A stretch of 7,501 bases of DNA, from contig JANNFX010000017.1 in NCBI GenBank assembly GCA_031380225.1, positions 1 to 7,501 of the forward strand, given 5' to 3'. Source of the stretch: JANNFX01 sp031380225 (GTDB lineage: Bacteria > Pseudomonadota > Alphaproteobacteria > Rhizobiales > Hyphomicrobiaceae). A program made the translations under genes and the position numbers. The notes beneath the pieces are model-generated. The model saw only the letters and a list, made by a program, of their open reading frames with translations. It was not told the origin of the DNA and searched no databases. How positions within the stretch are numbered: position 1 is the stretch's first letter; every line of letters begins with the position of its first letter. This document shows positions 1 to 6,003 of this stretch, in pieces.

Positions 1-131
1 CGATAGGTGTTCTGGCAATCGATAAGAATCAACGTAGATTTGGTCAGCGGAGGCGGGTCCATCGGCAATTGCAGAAGCGACCGGATTGTTGGGCTTGGCA
101 TTGACACTCGCAGGTGATCAAACAGGGCCAT
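1..131 (-). CDS. Isochorismatase-family cysteine hydrolase, 5' part (runs off the window)
   Basis: Only the first 43 codons are in the window; the gene continues beyond base 1. The readable N-terminus ends in TKSTLILIDCQNTY, which matches the first beta strand of isochorismatase-like hydrolases, where the Asp of the ILIDxQ motif (here Asp38) is the catalytic acid/base. Family members hydrolyse amides, ureido compounds or vinyl ethers through a later Cys, which is not visible, so the substrate cannot be named. The ATG at 129-131 was chosen because it gives the usual leader of roughly 30 residues before the catalytic strand. No Shine-Dalgarno sequence precedes it, so a different start is possible. 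It lies downstream of the aldehyde dehydrogenase on the same strand, with a hairpin terminator between them, so it is probably not in a simple operon with it. Family assignment is fairly secure; function is open. Confidence 0.66.
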   Translation of the reverse strand, partial: MALFDHLRVSMPSPTIRSLLQLPMDPPPLTKSTLILIDCQNTY

Positions 132-145
132 TGTGTGGATACCAT

Positions 146-179
146 AAAGAAGCCGGACCCCCGATGAGAAGGCCCGGCT
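146..179 (-). terminator. Rho-independent terminator after the aldehyde dehydrogenase gene
   Basis: Read on the minus strand, AGCCGGGCC (179 to 171) can pair with GGTCCGGCT (159 to 151), giving nine pairs with one G-U, around an 11-nt loop. TCTTTA follows as a short U-rich tail. The hairpin begins 11 nt after the aldehyde dehydrogenase stop codon, the expected place. A second inverted repeat (aagaagccg at 147-155 against cggcttctt at 183-191) could form an alternative, longer stem. Confidence 0.7.
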
Positions 180-189
180 CCACGGCTTC

Positions 190-1710
190 TTAGAAGAAGC
201 CCAATGCATTCGGACTATAGCTGACCAGCATATTCTTGGTCTGCTGATAATGATCGAGCATCATCTTGTGATTCTCGCGGCCGATACCCGACTGTTTGTA
301 ACCACCGAACGCGGCGTGTGCCGGATAGAGGTGATAGCAGTTGGTCCACACCCGGCCAGCCTGAATTTCGCGGCCAAAGCGATATGCGCGCGTGCCGTCA
401 CGCGACCACACGCCAGCACCGAGGCCGTAAAGCGTGTCGTTGGCAATCGACAAGGCTTCATCGTCATCCTTGAACTTGGTCACGGCCAGCACGGGTCCGA
501 AGATTTCCTCTTGGAACACACGCATCTTGTTGTGGCCCTCGAGAACCGTCGGATTGACATAGTAGCCGCTCTCAAGTTCGCCAGCTTGCACGTTGCGTGT
601 GCCACCGGTCAGAACCTTGGCACCTTCTGCCCTCCCGATGTCGATGTACGACAAGATCTTCTCAAGCTGATCGTTGGACGCCTGCGCACCGATCATCGTC
701 GAGCCATCAAGCGGATGACCCTGCTTGATGTCGTTCACGCGCGCAATTGCACGCTCCATGAAGCGGTCGTAGATGCTCTCATGAACCAGGGCGCGTGACG
801 GACAGGTGCAAACTTCGCCTTGGTTCAAAGCAAACATCGTAAAGCCTTCGAGGCACTTGTCGAAGAAGGCGTCGTTCTGATCCATGACATCGGCGAAGAA
901 GATGTTCGGCGACTTTCCACCCAGCTCTAATGTGCATGGGATAATGTTTTCCGAAGCATATTGCATGATCAGGCGGCCGGTGGTCGTTTCGCCCGTGAAC
1001 GCGATCTTAGCAATGCGCTTGTTCTGCGCCAGCGGCTTGCCGGCTTCAATTCCGAATCCATTGACGACATTGAGCACACCCGGCGGCAGCAGATCGCCGA
1101 TGACGTCCATCAGCACCATGATACTCATCGGCGTCTGTTCGGCGGGCTTCAGCACCACGCAGTTGCCTGCAGCAAGCGCTGGCGCCAGCTTCCAAACCGC
1201 CATGAGGATAGGGAAGTTCCAAGGAATGATCTGACCGACGACACCCAATGGCTCGTGGAAATGATAGGCAACGGTGTCATGATCGATTTCGCAAATCGAA
1301 CCTTCTTGAGCGCGAATGCAGCCAGCGAAATAGCGGAAGTGATCGATGGCAAGTGGCAAGTCAGCGGCCATGGTTTCGCGGATCGGCTTGCCATTATCGA
1401 GCGTCTCAGCCAGGGCCAAAAGCTTCAAGTTGCTTTCCATTCGGTCAGCAATCTTGTTGAGGATGATCGCGCGTTCGGCTGGTGATGTGCGCATCCATTT
1501 GTGCTTGGCAACGTGCGCCGTATCGAGGGCGGTCTCAATGTCTTCTGCAGTTGAGCGCGCCACTTCGCAAAGCGGCTTACCGGTGACTGGCGTTATATTC
1601 GTAAAGTACTGACCCTTGGCTGGAGGAACCCAGGTTCCACCGATGTAATTGTCATACTTTGGGCGCAGACGCATCTGCGATGTTAGGTCATTAAGTGCTT
1701 GTTGAATCAT
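190..1710 (-). CDS. NAD(P)-dependent aldehyde dehydrogenase, AldB/AcoD/ExaC type
   Basis: A complete 506-residue aldehyde dehydrogenase, normal length for the family, which oxidises aldehydes to carboxylates with NAD(P)+ in the cytoplasm. Visible motifs are PWNFP (163-167, with oxyanion-hole Asn165), Lys188 of the cofactor site, the general base Glu262 in LELGGKSPN, and the nucleophile Cys301 in NQGEVCTCPSR. The CTCPSR context and the C-terminal stretch with AHAAFGGYKQSGIGRE and HYQQTK are typical of the acetaldehyde/chloroacetaldehyde subgroup (AldB of E. coli, AcoD, ExaC), as I recall these proteins. Ethanol- or acetoin-derived acetaldehyde is therefore the likeliest substrate, but other short aldehydes are possible. 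The ATG start follows a strong GGAGG with an 8-nt gap. It is the first gene of a minus-strand unit whose upstream region holds tandem palindromes at 1863-1898, suggesting repressor control. Family is certain; exact substrate is inferred. Confidence 0.93.
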   Translation of the reverse strand: MIQQALNDLTSQMRLRPKYDNYIGGTWVPPAKGQYFTNITPVTGKPLCEVARSTAEDIETALDTAHVAKHKWMRTSPAERAIILNKIADRMESNLKLLALAETLDNGKPIRETMAADLPLAIDHFRYFAGCIRAQEGSICEIDHDTVAYHFHEPLGVVGQIIPWNFPILMAVWKLAPALAAGNCVVLKPAEQTPMSIMVLMDVIGDLLPPGVLNVVNGFGIEAGKPLAQNKRIAKIAFTGETTTGRLIMQYASENIIPCTLELGGKSPNIFFADVMDQNDAFFDKCLEGFTMFALNQGEVCTCPSRALVHESIYDRFMERAIARVNDIKQGHPLDGSTMIGAQASNDQLEKILSYIDIGRAEGAKVLTGGTRNVQAGELESGYYVNPTVLEGHNKMRVFQEEIFGPVLAVTKFKDDDEALSIANDTLYGLGAGVWSRDGTRAYRFGREIQAGRVWTNCYHLYPAHAAFGGYKQSGIGRENHKMMLDHYQQTKNMLVSYSPNALGFF

Positions 1711-1851
1711 AATTTTCCTCCGGATGTTGCGCAGGCTTCAACAATGGCCATGCGTTATTCTTAAGCGGATATAACGAAAAGTAAATTGGAGGGATACCGT
1801 AAATCCGACATGTCGTTCGAAGGTCTAATAGCAACGGTCAGCACATCGGAG

Positions 1852-1881
1852 ACAGTATTTGTGGTAATATATTACCTGCAA
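1852..1881 (-). promoter_or_regulatory. Possible promoter for the aldehyde dehydrogenase gene
   Basis: On the minus strand TTGCAG (1881-1876) lies 18 nt upstream of TACTGT (1857-1852). The -35 matches the consensus moderately and the -10 poorly, so this rests mostly on position: the first palindrome of the tandem operator pair would fill the spacer and the second would lie just upstream of the -35. The leader would be about 135 nt. Speculative. Confidence 0.27.
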
Positions 1882-1898
1882 TAGGGTAATATGTTGCC
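1863..1898. promoter_or_regulatory. Tandem operator-like palindromes, 22 bp apart
   Basis: GGTAATATATTACC (1863-1876) is a perfect 14-bp palindrome. GGTAATATGTTGCC (1885-1898) matches it at 12 of 14 positions and is a weaker palindrome. Their centres are 22 bp apart, close to two helical turns, so two dimers would bind the same face of the DNA. This is typical of a dimeric helix-turn-helix repressor or activator. I cannot name the regulator. By position it could serve the aldehyde dehydrogenase gene, rplM, or both; the former is more likely because aldehyde dehydrogenases of this type are usually inducible. Confidence 0.55.
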
Positions 1899-1954
1899 AC
1901 ACGATTGCAACGGGCTATTTGTCTGCCTTTTTGACGCGCCAGTGCAGGCAAACA

Positions 1955-1983
1955 TTGACTTCCCGTGCGCATCACCCTATCGA
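1955..1983 (+). promoter_or_regulatory. Probable rplM-rpsI promoter
   Basis: TTGACT (1955-1960), 17-nt spacer, TATCGA (1978-1983). The -35 is strong and is followed by TCCCG, a context I associate with alphaproteobacterial housekeeping promoters; the -10 is poor. Transcription would start near 1990 and leave a leader of about 85 nt. A second TTGACG at 1931-1936 has no good -10 partner. Confidence 0.4.
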
Positions 1984-2057
1984 AGCGCCATTCCAGATAT
2001 CTCCGGATATCGGCCTCGCCGGGCTTTGACGTCCAGCGAGTATCCTTTCACTTCCAT

Positions 2058-2072
2058 GGCAGGAGCTCTGCC
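2058..2072 (+). promoter_or_regulatory. Leader hairpin covering the rplM ribosome binding site
   Basis: GGCAG (2058-2062) pairs with CTGCC (2068-2072) around the 5-nt loop GAGCT. The Shine-Dalgarno AGGAG (2061-2065) is split between the stem and the loop, and the stem ends three nt before the ATG. Such a fold could tune L13 synthesis. Autogenous control of the rplM-rpsI operon by L13 is known in E. coli, but this particular element is only a prediction. Confidence 0.38.
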
Positions 2073-2075
2073 CTT

Positions 2076-2537
2076 ATGAAAACTTTCGCCGCCAAAGCGA
2101 GCGACCTCGAGAAGAACTGGATCGTTATCGATGCCACCGGTCTTGTCGTCGGCCGCCTCGCCGCACTGATCGCGCTGCGCCTCAAGGGCAAGCACCGTGC
2201 GCTCTATACCCCGCACGTTGACTGCGGAGATAACATCATTGTCATCAATGCTGAGAAGGCCGTGTTCACCGGCAACAAGCTCGAAGACAAGATTTACTAT
2301 CGACACACTGGCTATCCGGGCGGCATCAAAGAAACCACGCCGCGCCGCATTTACGCGAGCAAAGTTCCCGAGCGTGTTCTCGAGCTTGCCGTTGAACGCA
2401 TGCTGAAGCGTGGCACGCTGCAGCGCCAGTTGATGCGGAACTTGCGCATTTATATTGGTGGCGAACACCCGCATACGGCTCAAAATCCGGCACCGCTCGA
2501 CGTCGCCAAGCTCAATCGTAAGAATGTGAGGGTCTAA
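2076..2537 (+). CDS. rplM: 50S ribosomal protein L13
   Basis: L13 (uL13) is an early-assembly protein of the large ribosomal subunit that binds 23S rRNA. The 153-residue product shows the family hallmarks in order: WIVIDATGLVVGRLA near the N-terminus, the basic LKGKH segment, the GDNIIVINAEKAVFTGNK region, YRHTGYPGGIKE, PERVLELAVERML and finally the GGEHPHTAQNP signature. Length is as expected for bacterial L13. The frame stays open upstream to 1965, but the ATG at 2076 is chosen: it gives the conserved N-terminus (MKTFAAKASDLEKNW) and follows AGGAG with a 10-nt gap. It heads the operon with rpsI, which starts three bases after its stop codon, so the two are translated together. Identification is secure. 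Confidence 0.98.
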   Translation: MKTFAAKASDLEKNWIVIDATGLVVGRLAALIALRLKGKHRALYTPHVDCGDNIIVINAEKAVFTGNKLEDKIYYRHTGYPGGIKETTPRRIYASKVPERVLELAVERMLKRGTLQRQLMRNLRIYIGGEHPHTAQNPAPLDVAKLNRKNVRV

Positions 2538-2540
2538 TCC

Positions 2541-3035
2541 ATGGCAACCGAAGCCAAGACCCTTGGTGATCTCGCGTCACTTGGCACCGCCAAGCCGGCC
2601 GCAGCGGTCGTCGCAGACGCCCCGGTTCGCGTCCAGAAACTTGACAAGCTCGGCCGCGCCTACGCCACCGGCAAACGTAAAGACGCCGTCGCTCGCGTCT
2701 GGATCAAGCCTGGCCGCGGCAAGATCACGGTCAATACCAAGGACTTCACCAAATACTTCGCGCGCCCAGTTTTGCAGATGCTGTTACAGCAGCCGCTGAA
2801 GACCGCCGGGCGCGATACACAGTATGACATCAACGTCACCGTCAAGGGTGGCGGCCTTTCGGGCCAAGCTGGCGCCGTGCGCCACGGCATCTCGAAGGCG
2901 CTGACCTACTTCGAACCCGACCTGCGCGGCGTTCTGAAGAAGGCTGGCTTCATGACCCGCGACAGCCGTACCGTTGAGCGTAAGAAGTACGGCCGCATGA
3001 AAGCACGCCGCAGCTTCCAGTTCTCGAAGCGCTAA
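2541..3035 (+). CDS. rpsI: 30S ribosomal protein S9
   Basis: S9 (uS9) is a small-subunit head protein whose C-terminal tail reaches the P-site tRNA. The body from about residue 40 is canonical: YATGKRKDAVARVW, the GRGKITVN segment, VKGGGLSGQAGAVRHGISKAL and the basic C-terminus ending in RRSFQFSKR, with the invariant terminal Lys-Arg. At 164 residues it is longer than E. coli S9 (130) because of an Ala-rich N-terminal extension of about 34 residues, common in Alphaproteobacteria. The ATG at 2541 follows GAGGG (2528-2532) with an 8-nt gap; that ribosome site lies within the end of rplM, which favours translational coupling. A strong hairpin terminator follows. Identification is secure. Confidence 0.98.
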   Translation: MATEAKTLGDLASLGTAKPAAAVVADAPVRVQKLDKLGRAYATGKRKDAVARVWIKPGRGKITVNTKDFTKYFARPVLQMLLQQPLKTAGRDTQYDINVTVKGGGLSGQAGAVRHGISKALTYFEPDLRGVLKKAGFMTRDSRTVERKKYGRMKARRSFQFSKR

Positions 3036-3059
3036 CTGCTTCTGGTATTTCGCATTTTG

Positions 3060-3088
3060 GAACAGCCCGCCCACCCGGCGGGCTGTTC
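3060..3088 (+). terminator. Terminator of the rplM-rpsI operon
   Basis: AACAGCCCGCC (3061-3071) pairs perfectly with GGCGGGCTGTT (3077-3087) around a 5-nt loop, and G3060-C3088 adds a twelfth pair. The T-rich tail (CTGTTATG) is modest, but the stem is long and GC-rich and starts 24 nt after the rpsI stop. The 144 nt from here to the next gene show no other clear element. Confidence 0.8.
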
Positions 3089-3232
3089 TGTTATGAAGGC
3101 TCTGTTTGGCGATTTGGGCATATTGCGAGGCGTCCCGTGAGATGGCACATAGCCGGAAACAGTCTTGCCGCCAGAAACCGCTTGTCTTCTTTGGGCTGGT
3201 CGCCGGCCGCTAAATTTCAGGAGTGACTTGTC

Positions 3233-3988
3233 ATGCTGCCACTGTTCGGCGAAATCGGGTCGATGCTGCAGACATTGGTCAATGACTTCGGAAACTTACT
3301 GTCACCGGATTGGTGGCGAGTAAACTGGGCGGCATTGCTCAACATTCTGATGATTGATCTTGTGCTCGCTGGCGACAACGCCATCGTCGTCGGCATGGCC
3401 GCCTCACGCGTTGACCCCGCCCTCCGGTCCAGAGTTATTTTTTGGGGCATAGCTGCCGCGGTCGTGCTGCGCATTCTGTTTGCGGCGGTGACCACCAAAC
3501 TTCTCGGCATCATCGGCCTAACGCTCGCGGGTGGCATCTTGCTGCTATGGGTATGCTGGAAAATGTACCGCCAGATCGTTTCAGGCGATGGTCATTCGCT
3601 GGAAGACGTGGAAGCTGGTGCGACAGCCGTGGGCGCGGTCGCGTCCGTGAGTTTCGCAGCGGCGGTTTGGCAAATCACGCTGGCTGACTTGTCGATGTCG
3701 CTCGATAACGTGCTGGCGGTTGCCGGCGCGGCCAAGGGCGAGACGCTGGTGCTGGTCATCGGCCTGCTCGTGTCGATCATCTTAATGGCGGTTGCCTCAC
3801 ACTTCATTGCCAACTTGTTGGTCAAATACCCCTGGATTTCCTGGGTCGGCCTGCTGGTGATCCTGTGGGTTGCGCTTGAAATGATCTACAACGGCTCGCA
3901 CGATGTCGCCTGCCAGTCGGCCGGTGTCGGCTGCTCTGAGACATTGTTTCAAGGCATCAAACACCGGCTTGGGATTGGCGCGCTTTAG
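3233..3988 (+). CDS. TerC-family integral membrane protein (YjbE/YkoY type), probable metal transporter
   Basis: A 251-residue polytopic inner-membrane protein. The two halves each carry the acidic motif that defines the TerC family: DLVLAGDNA (residues 42-50) and DLSMSLDNVLA (152-162). About seven hydrophobic segments can be seen (roughly 33-57, 68-87, 91-110, 131-147, 150-167, 171-190, 201-219). Family members such as YkoY/YjbE of Bacillus and Alx of E. coli are linked to manganese export or delivery to exported proteins, so metal efflux is the best guess; tellurite resistance is only the historical name. The acidic Asp/Asn pairs in the membrane probably bind the cation. AGGAG (3219-3223) lies nine nt before the chosen ATG; an internal ATG at 3263 lacks such a site. 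The C-terminal tail carries two cysteines eight residues apart. It is probably co-transcribed with argC, 18 nt downstream. No yybP-ykoY riboswitch was recognised upstream. Confidence 0.9.
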   Translation: MLPLFGEIGSMLQTLVNDFGNLLSPDWWRVNWAALLNILMIDLVLAGDNAIVVGMAASRVDPALRSRVIFWGIAAAVVLRILFAAVTTKLLGIIGLTLAGGILLLWVCWKMYRQIVSGDGHSLEDVEAGATAVGAVASVSFAAAVWQITLADLSMSLDNVLAVAGAAKGETLVLVIGLLVSIILMAVASHFIANLLVKYPWISWVGLLVILWVALEMIYNGSHDVACQSAGVGCSETLFQGIKHRLGIGAL

Positions 3989-3994
3989 CGCCAA
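3975..3994 (+). promoter_or_regulatory. Hairpin spanning the terC stop codon
   Basis: TTGGCGC (3975-3981) pairs perfectly with GCGCCAA (3988-3994) around a 6-nt loop. The terC TAG (3986-3988) lies at the loop/3'-arm junction. There is no U tract after it, so it is not a standard terminator. It could slow decay, mark an RNA-processing site or affect argC expression from the terC transcript. Confidence 0.45.
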
Positions 3995-4006
3995 ATCATA
4001 GAAAAG

Positions 4007-4939
4007 ATGACCACTCCGCCTAAAGTCTTCATCGATGGCGAGGCCGGCACCACCGGCCTCGAAATCCGTGAACGGCTGGCGAAGGTCCCGTCGCTCAAAG
4101 TTATCAGCGTCGATCACGGCAATCGCAAAGACCCCGCTGCCCGCACTGCAATCATGCGCGATGCTGATCTGGTCGTTCTGTGCCTGCCTGATGACGCCGC
4201 AAAAGATGCGGTCGGATTAGCGGACAGCCTTGGCAAGGACGCGCCAAAAATCATTGACGCCTCGACGGCACATCGTGTTGCCAGTGGATGGGTGTATGGC
4301 TTTGCTGAACTGAGCAATGCGCAAGCAGCCGCGATCAAGGCCGCACAGCGCGTCACCAACCCGGGGTGCTATCCGACGGGCGCCATCGCGCTTTTGAAGC
4401 CTCTAAGAGATGCGGGGTTGATGCCCGCCGGCTACCCAGTCACCATCAACGCCGTGTCCGGCTATTCGGGCGGTGGCAAGTCGATGATCGAGGCGTACGA
4501 AGCTGGCAAGGCACCGCCGTTTGAGCTCTATAGCCTCAGTCTTGAGCATAAGCACGTGCCGGAAATCCAAATGTACTCCGGCCTGACACGACGGCCAATT
4601 TTCGTGCCGTCAGTTGCAAATTTCCGGCAGGGCATGATCGTCTCGATCCCGCTGCACCTTGATACGCTGCCGGGCAAACCGAGCGCGCGCGATCTCGAAG
4701 CCGTGCTCGTGAAGCACTACGCGGGCTCATCAGTGGTGAAAGTAATCGCTGACGCACAAGCTGCCACCAAGAACCGCCTCGCTGGCGAAACACTCGCCGG
4801 TTCAGACGTTCTGGAGCTTTATATTTATGGTGCTGACAGCCACCACCAGGCCGTGCTCACCGCCCGCCTCGACAACCTTGGCAAAGGTGCGGCAGGCGCC
4901 GCCGTGCAAAACATCAAGCTGATGCTCGGCGTTGGATAG
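4007..4939 (+). CDS. argC: N-acetyl-gamma-glutamyl-phosphate reductase, type 2
   Basis: ArgC reduces N-acetyl-glutamyl-5-phosphate to the semialdehyde with NADPH, the third step of arginine synthesis, in the cytoplasm. The 310-residue protein is the short type-2 form. Visible are the nucleotide-binding loop GEAGTTG (11-17), DASTAHR (84-90) and the active-site Cys121 in NPGCYPTG (118-125). Further along come the SGYSGGGKSMIE stretch and the EHKHVPEI segment that carries the conserved catalytic-region His residues. The ATG is preceded only by a weak purine run (GAAAAG), so translation may depend on ribosomes leaving the terC reading frame 18 nt upstream. In many alphaproteobacteria argC lies close to rplM-rpsI, as here. 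Identification is secure. Confidence 0.97.
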   Translation: MTTPPKVFIDGEAGTTGLEIRERLAKVPSLKVISVDHGNRKDPAARTAIMRDADLVVLCLPDDAAKDAVGLADSLGKDAPKIIDASTAHRVASGWVYGFAELSNAQAAAIKAAQRVTNPGCYPTGAIALLKPLRDAGLMPAGYPVTINAVSGYSGGGKSMIEAYEAGKAPPFELYSLSLEHKHVPEIQMYSGLTRRPIFVPSVANFRQGMIVSIPLHLDTLPGKPSARDLEAVLVKHYAGSSVVKVIADAQAATKNRLAGETLAGSDVLELYIYGADSHHQAVLTARLDNLGKGAAGAAVQNIKLMLGVG

Positions 4940-5034
4940 AGTTGGCGATTGCCGATTGCCGCGTGATGTCTCTGATCTTGGGCACGACTGGGGACGTATA
5001 GCCAATCAGAAACGAGAATTTTCTGGGAGTCCCC

Positions 5035-5610
5035 GTGGCACGCTCACTTTTGCTCAAGGCATTTTCCCTGGCGCTATTAGCGGTCGCTCCGGCTGTCGTA
5101 AGGGCAGGTTCAATGCACATCGGATCCGCATTCGACTTCGAATTTACCTCCATTGATGGCAAACCGATGCCACTGGCGGCCTACAAAGGCAAAGTGTTGT
5201 TGGTTGTAAACACCGCTAGTTTTTGCGGCTTCACCAAACAGTATGATGGATTGCAAGCACTGCACGACAAGTATCAATCACAGGGACTGGTGGTTATTGG
5301 CGTCCCTTCAAATGATTTCGGCGCCCAAGAACCTGGCGACGCCGGCAAGATCAAGGAATTCTGCACCAGCACATTTGGCATCACATTCCCGATGACTGAA
5401 AAATACGTGGTCAAGGGTGAGGCTGCACATCCATTTTACAAATGGGCTGTTGAAACCCTTGGGCCCAAGGCAGCACCCGGTTGGAACTTCCATAAATATC
5501 TCGTCGGCCGCGACGGGAAACTGACGGCTTCGTTCTTCTCGGGCATGGCTCCAGACGGCAAAGAGTTGCTTGCGGCGCTCGAAACCGAAGTCGCCAAGTC
5601 CACGCAATAA
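5035..5610 (+). CDS. Exported glutathione-peroxidase-family thiol peroxidase
   Basis: A 191-residue peroxidase of the GPx family, which reduces hydroperoxides. The start is GTG at 5035, with GGGAG five nt upstream. Residues 1-24 form a Sec-type signal peptide (basic start, hydrophobic core, cleavage likely after VRA), so it should act in the periplasm or at the membrane. The catalytic tetrad is complete: Cys64 in NTASFCGFTKQY, Gln98 in NDFGAQEPG, and Trp150-Asn151 in WNFHKY. The second Cys110, in EFCTSTFGITFPM, is where Cys-type GPx enzymes such as yeast Gpx3 and E. coli BtuE carry the resolving cysteine. It therefore probably recycles through a disulfide and a thioredoxin-like partner rather than glutathione alone. 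The usual FPCNQF is VPSNDF here, so that non-catalytic Cys is Ser. It begins 95 nt after argC without a visible terminator between them. Confidence 0.92.
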   Translation: MARSLLLKAFSLALLAVAPAVVRAGSMHIGSAFDFEFTSIDGKPMPLAAYKGKVLLVVNTASFCGFTKQYDGLQALHDKYQSQGLVVIGVPSNDFGAQEPGDAGKIKEFCTSTFGITFPMTEKYVVKGEAAHPFYKWAVETLGPKAAPGWNFHKYLVGRDGKLTASFFSGMAPDGKELLAALETEVAKSTQ

Positions 5611-5715
5611 CTGAATATTTACTATATTGGAGGCACGTTACGTAGGGAACAGCGGATGCGGCAATGCGCGGGTAGTTTCAATCTATCGAAACTCACTGGC
5701 CCCCTGGAGATAGCC

Positions 5716-6003
5716 ATGATCGCCCTTGCATTGACTGCCACGTCCATCCGCGTCGCTCTGATCGCAGCTGTTGTGATCTCGTCGGCAGCTACCCAGGCTT
5801 CGGCCTTTAGCGCTGGCGTAAAAATGTCCTGCGCGGGCGACTACTTCGCAAACTGCAGCCAGCACTCGCTCGGCAGCCCGGACCTGCGCCAGTGCATGCG
5901 CAATGCCGGTCCGAAGCTCTCCAAGCGCTGCATTAGCGCTCTGGTCGCGGCTGGTGAAGTTTCGCAGTCTGAAATCGACCGCCGCTCGGCAAGCCTCAAG
6001 TAA
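5716..6003 (+). CDS. Small exported four-cysteine protein, Cys-rich GLG1-type repeat
   Basis: A 95-residue protein with a probable Sec signal peptide (cleavage after ASA, residue 30) and a mature part of about 65 residues. The four cysteines (39, 47, 60, 72) have the spacing C-x7-C-x12-C-x11-C, with Asp42, Leu68 and Ser69 placed as in the single cysteine-rich repeat of Golgi glycoprotein 1 as I remember it; two disulfides are expected. Similar unnamed small secreted proteins occur in Bradyrhizobium relatives, again from memory. The function is unknown. The ATG at 5716 follows TGGAGA with a 6-nt gap. An in-frame ATG at 5656, 115 residues in all, also has a plausible AGGGA seven nt upstream, but it would push the hydrophobic core far from the N-terminus. 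A hairpin AGTTTC/GAAACT (5674-5693) lies just before the chosen start. Its stop codon overlaps the end of the convergent hydrolase gene by 8 nt. Confidence 0.72.
   Translation: MIALALTATSIRVALIAAVVISSAATQASAFSAGVKMSCAGDYFANCSQHSLGSPDLRQCMRNAGPKLSKRCISALVAAGEVSQSEIDRRSASLK

Larger units (their letters stand above)
1711..2075. other. Divergent intergenic region between the aldehyde dehydrogenase gene and rplM
   Basis: These 365 nt hold no convincing gene. From left to right: the aldehyde dehydrogenase ribosome site (minus strand), a perfect 10-bp palindrome CGACATGTCG at 1806-1815, the tandem 14-bp palindromes at 1863-1898, a probable rplM promoter at 1955-1983, a GATATC-TCCG-GATATC hairpin at 1996-2011 and a hairpin at 2058-2072 that covers the rplM ribosome site. 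The stretch 1740-1900 is noticeably more AT-rich than the coding sequence around it, as expected for a control region. Confidence 0.75.

Noticed and set aside
250..1485. Long open frames on the plus strand (250-798, 884-1234, 961-1485)
   Set aside because: They lie opposite the well-supported aldehyde dehydrogenase gene, have no recognisable domains and no ribosome sites; they are by-products of its codon bias.
1715..1760. Sigma-54 promoter (GG-N10-GC) for the aldehyde dehydrogenase gene
   Set aside because: The nearest candidate on the minus strand has 11 nt between GG and GC, so the spacing is wrong.
1965..2075. N-terminal extension of L13 from an upstream ATG at 1965
   Set aside because: The extra 37 residues are unlike L13, would cover the probable promoter and lack a ribosome site; the ATG at 2076 gives the conserved N-terminus.
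3093..3232. yybP-ykoY manganese riboswitch upstream of the TerC-family gene
   Set aside because: Such genes are often under this riboswitch, but I could not find its conserved internal-loop sequences here; a covariance-model search would settle it.
5629..5655. GGAGG at 5629-5633 as the ribosome site of a further small gene
   Set aside because: No start codon follows at a workable distance; the next ATG (5656) is 22 nt away.
5645..5675. EcfG-type stress promoter (GGAAC...CGTT) before the small Cys-rich protein gene
   Set aside because: GGGAAC is present at 5645-5650, but no CGTT occurs at the required spacing.
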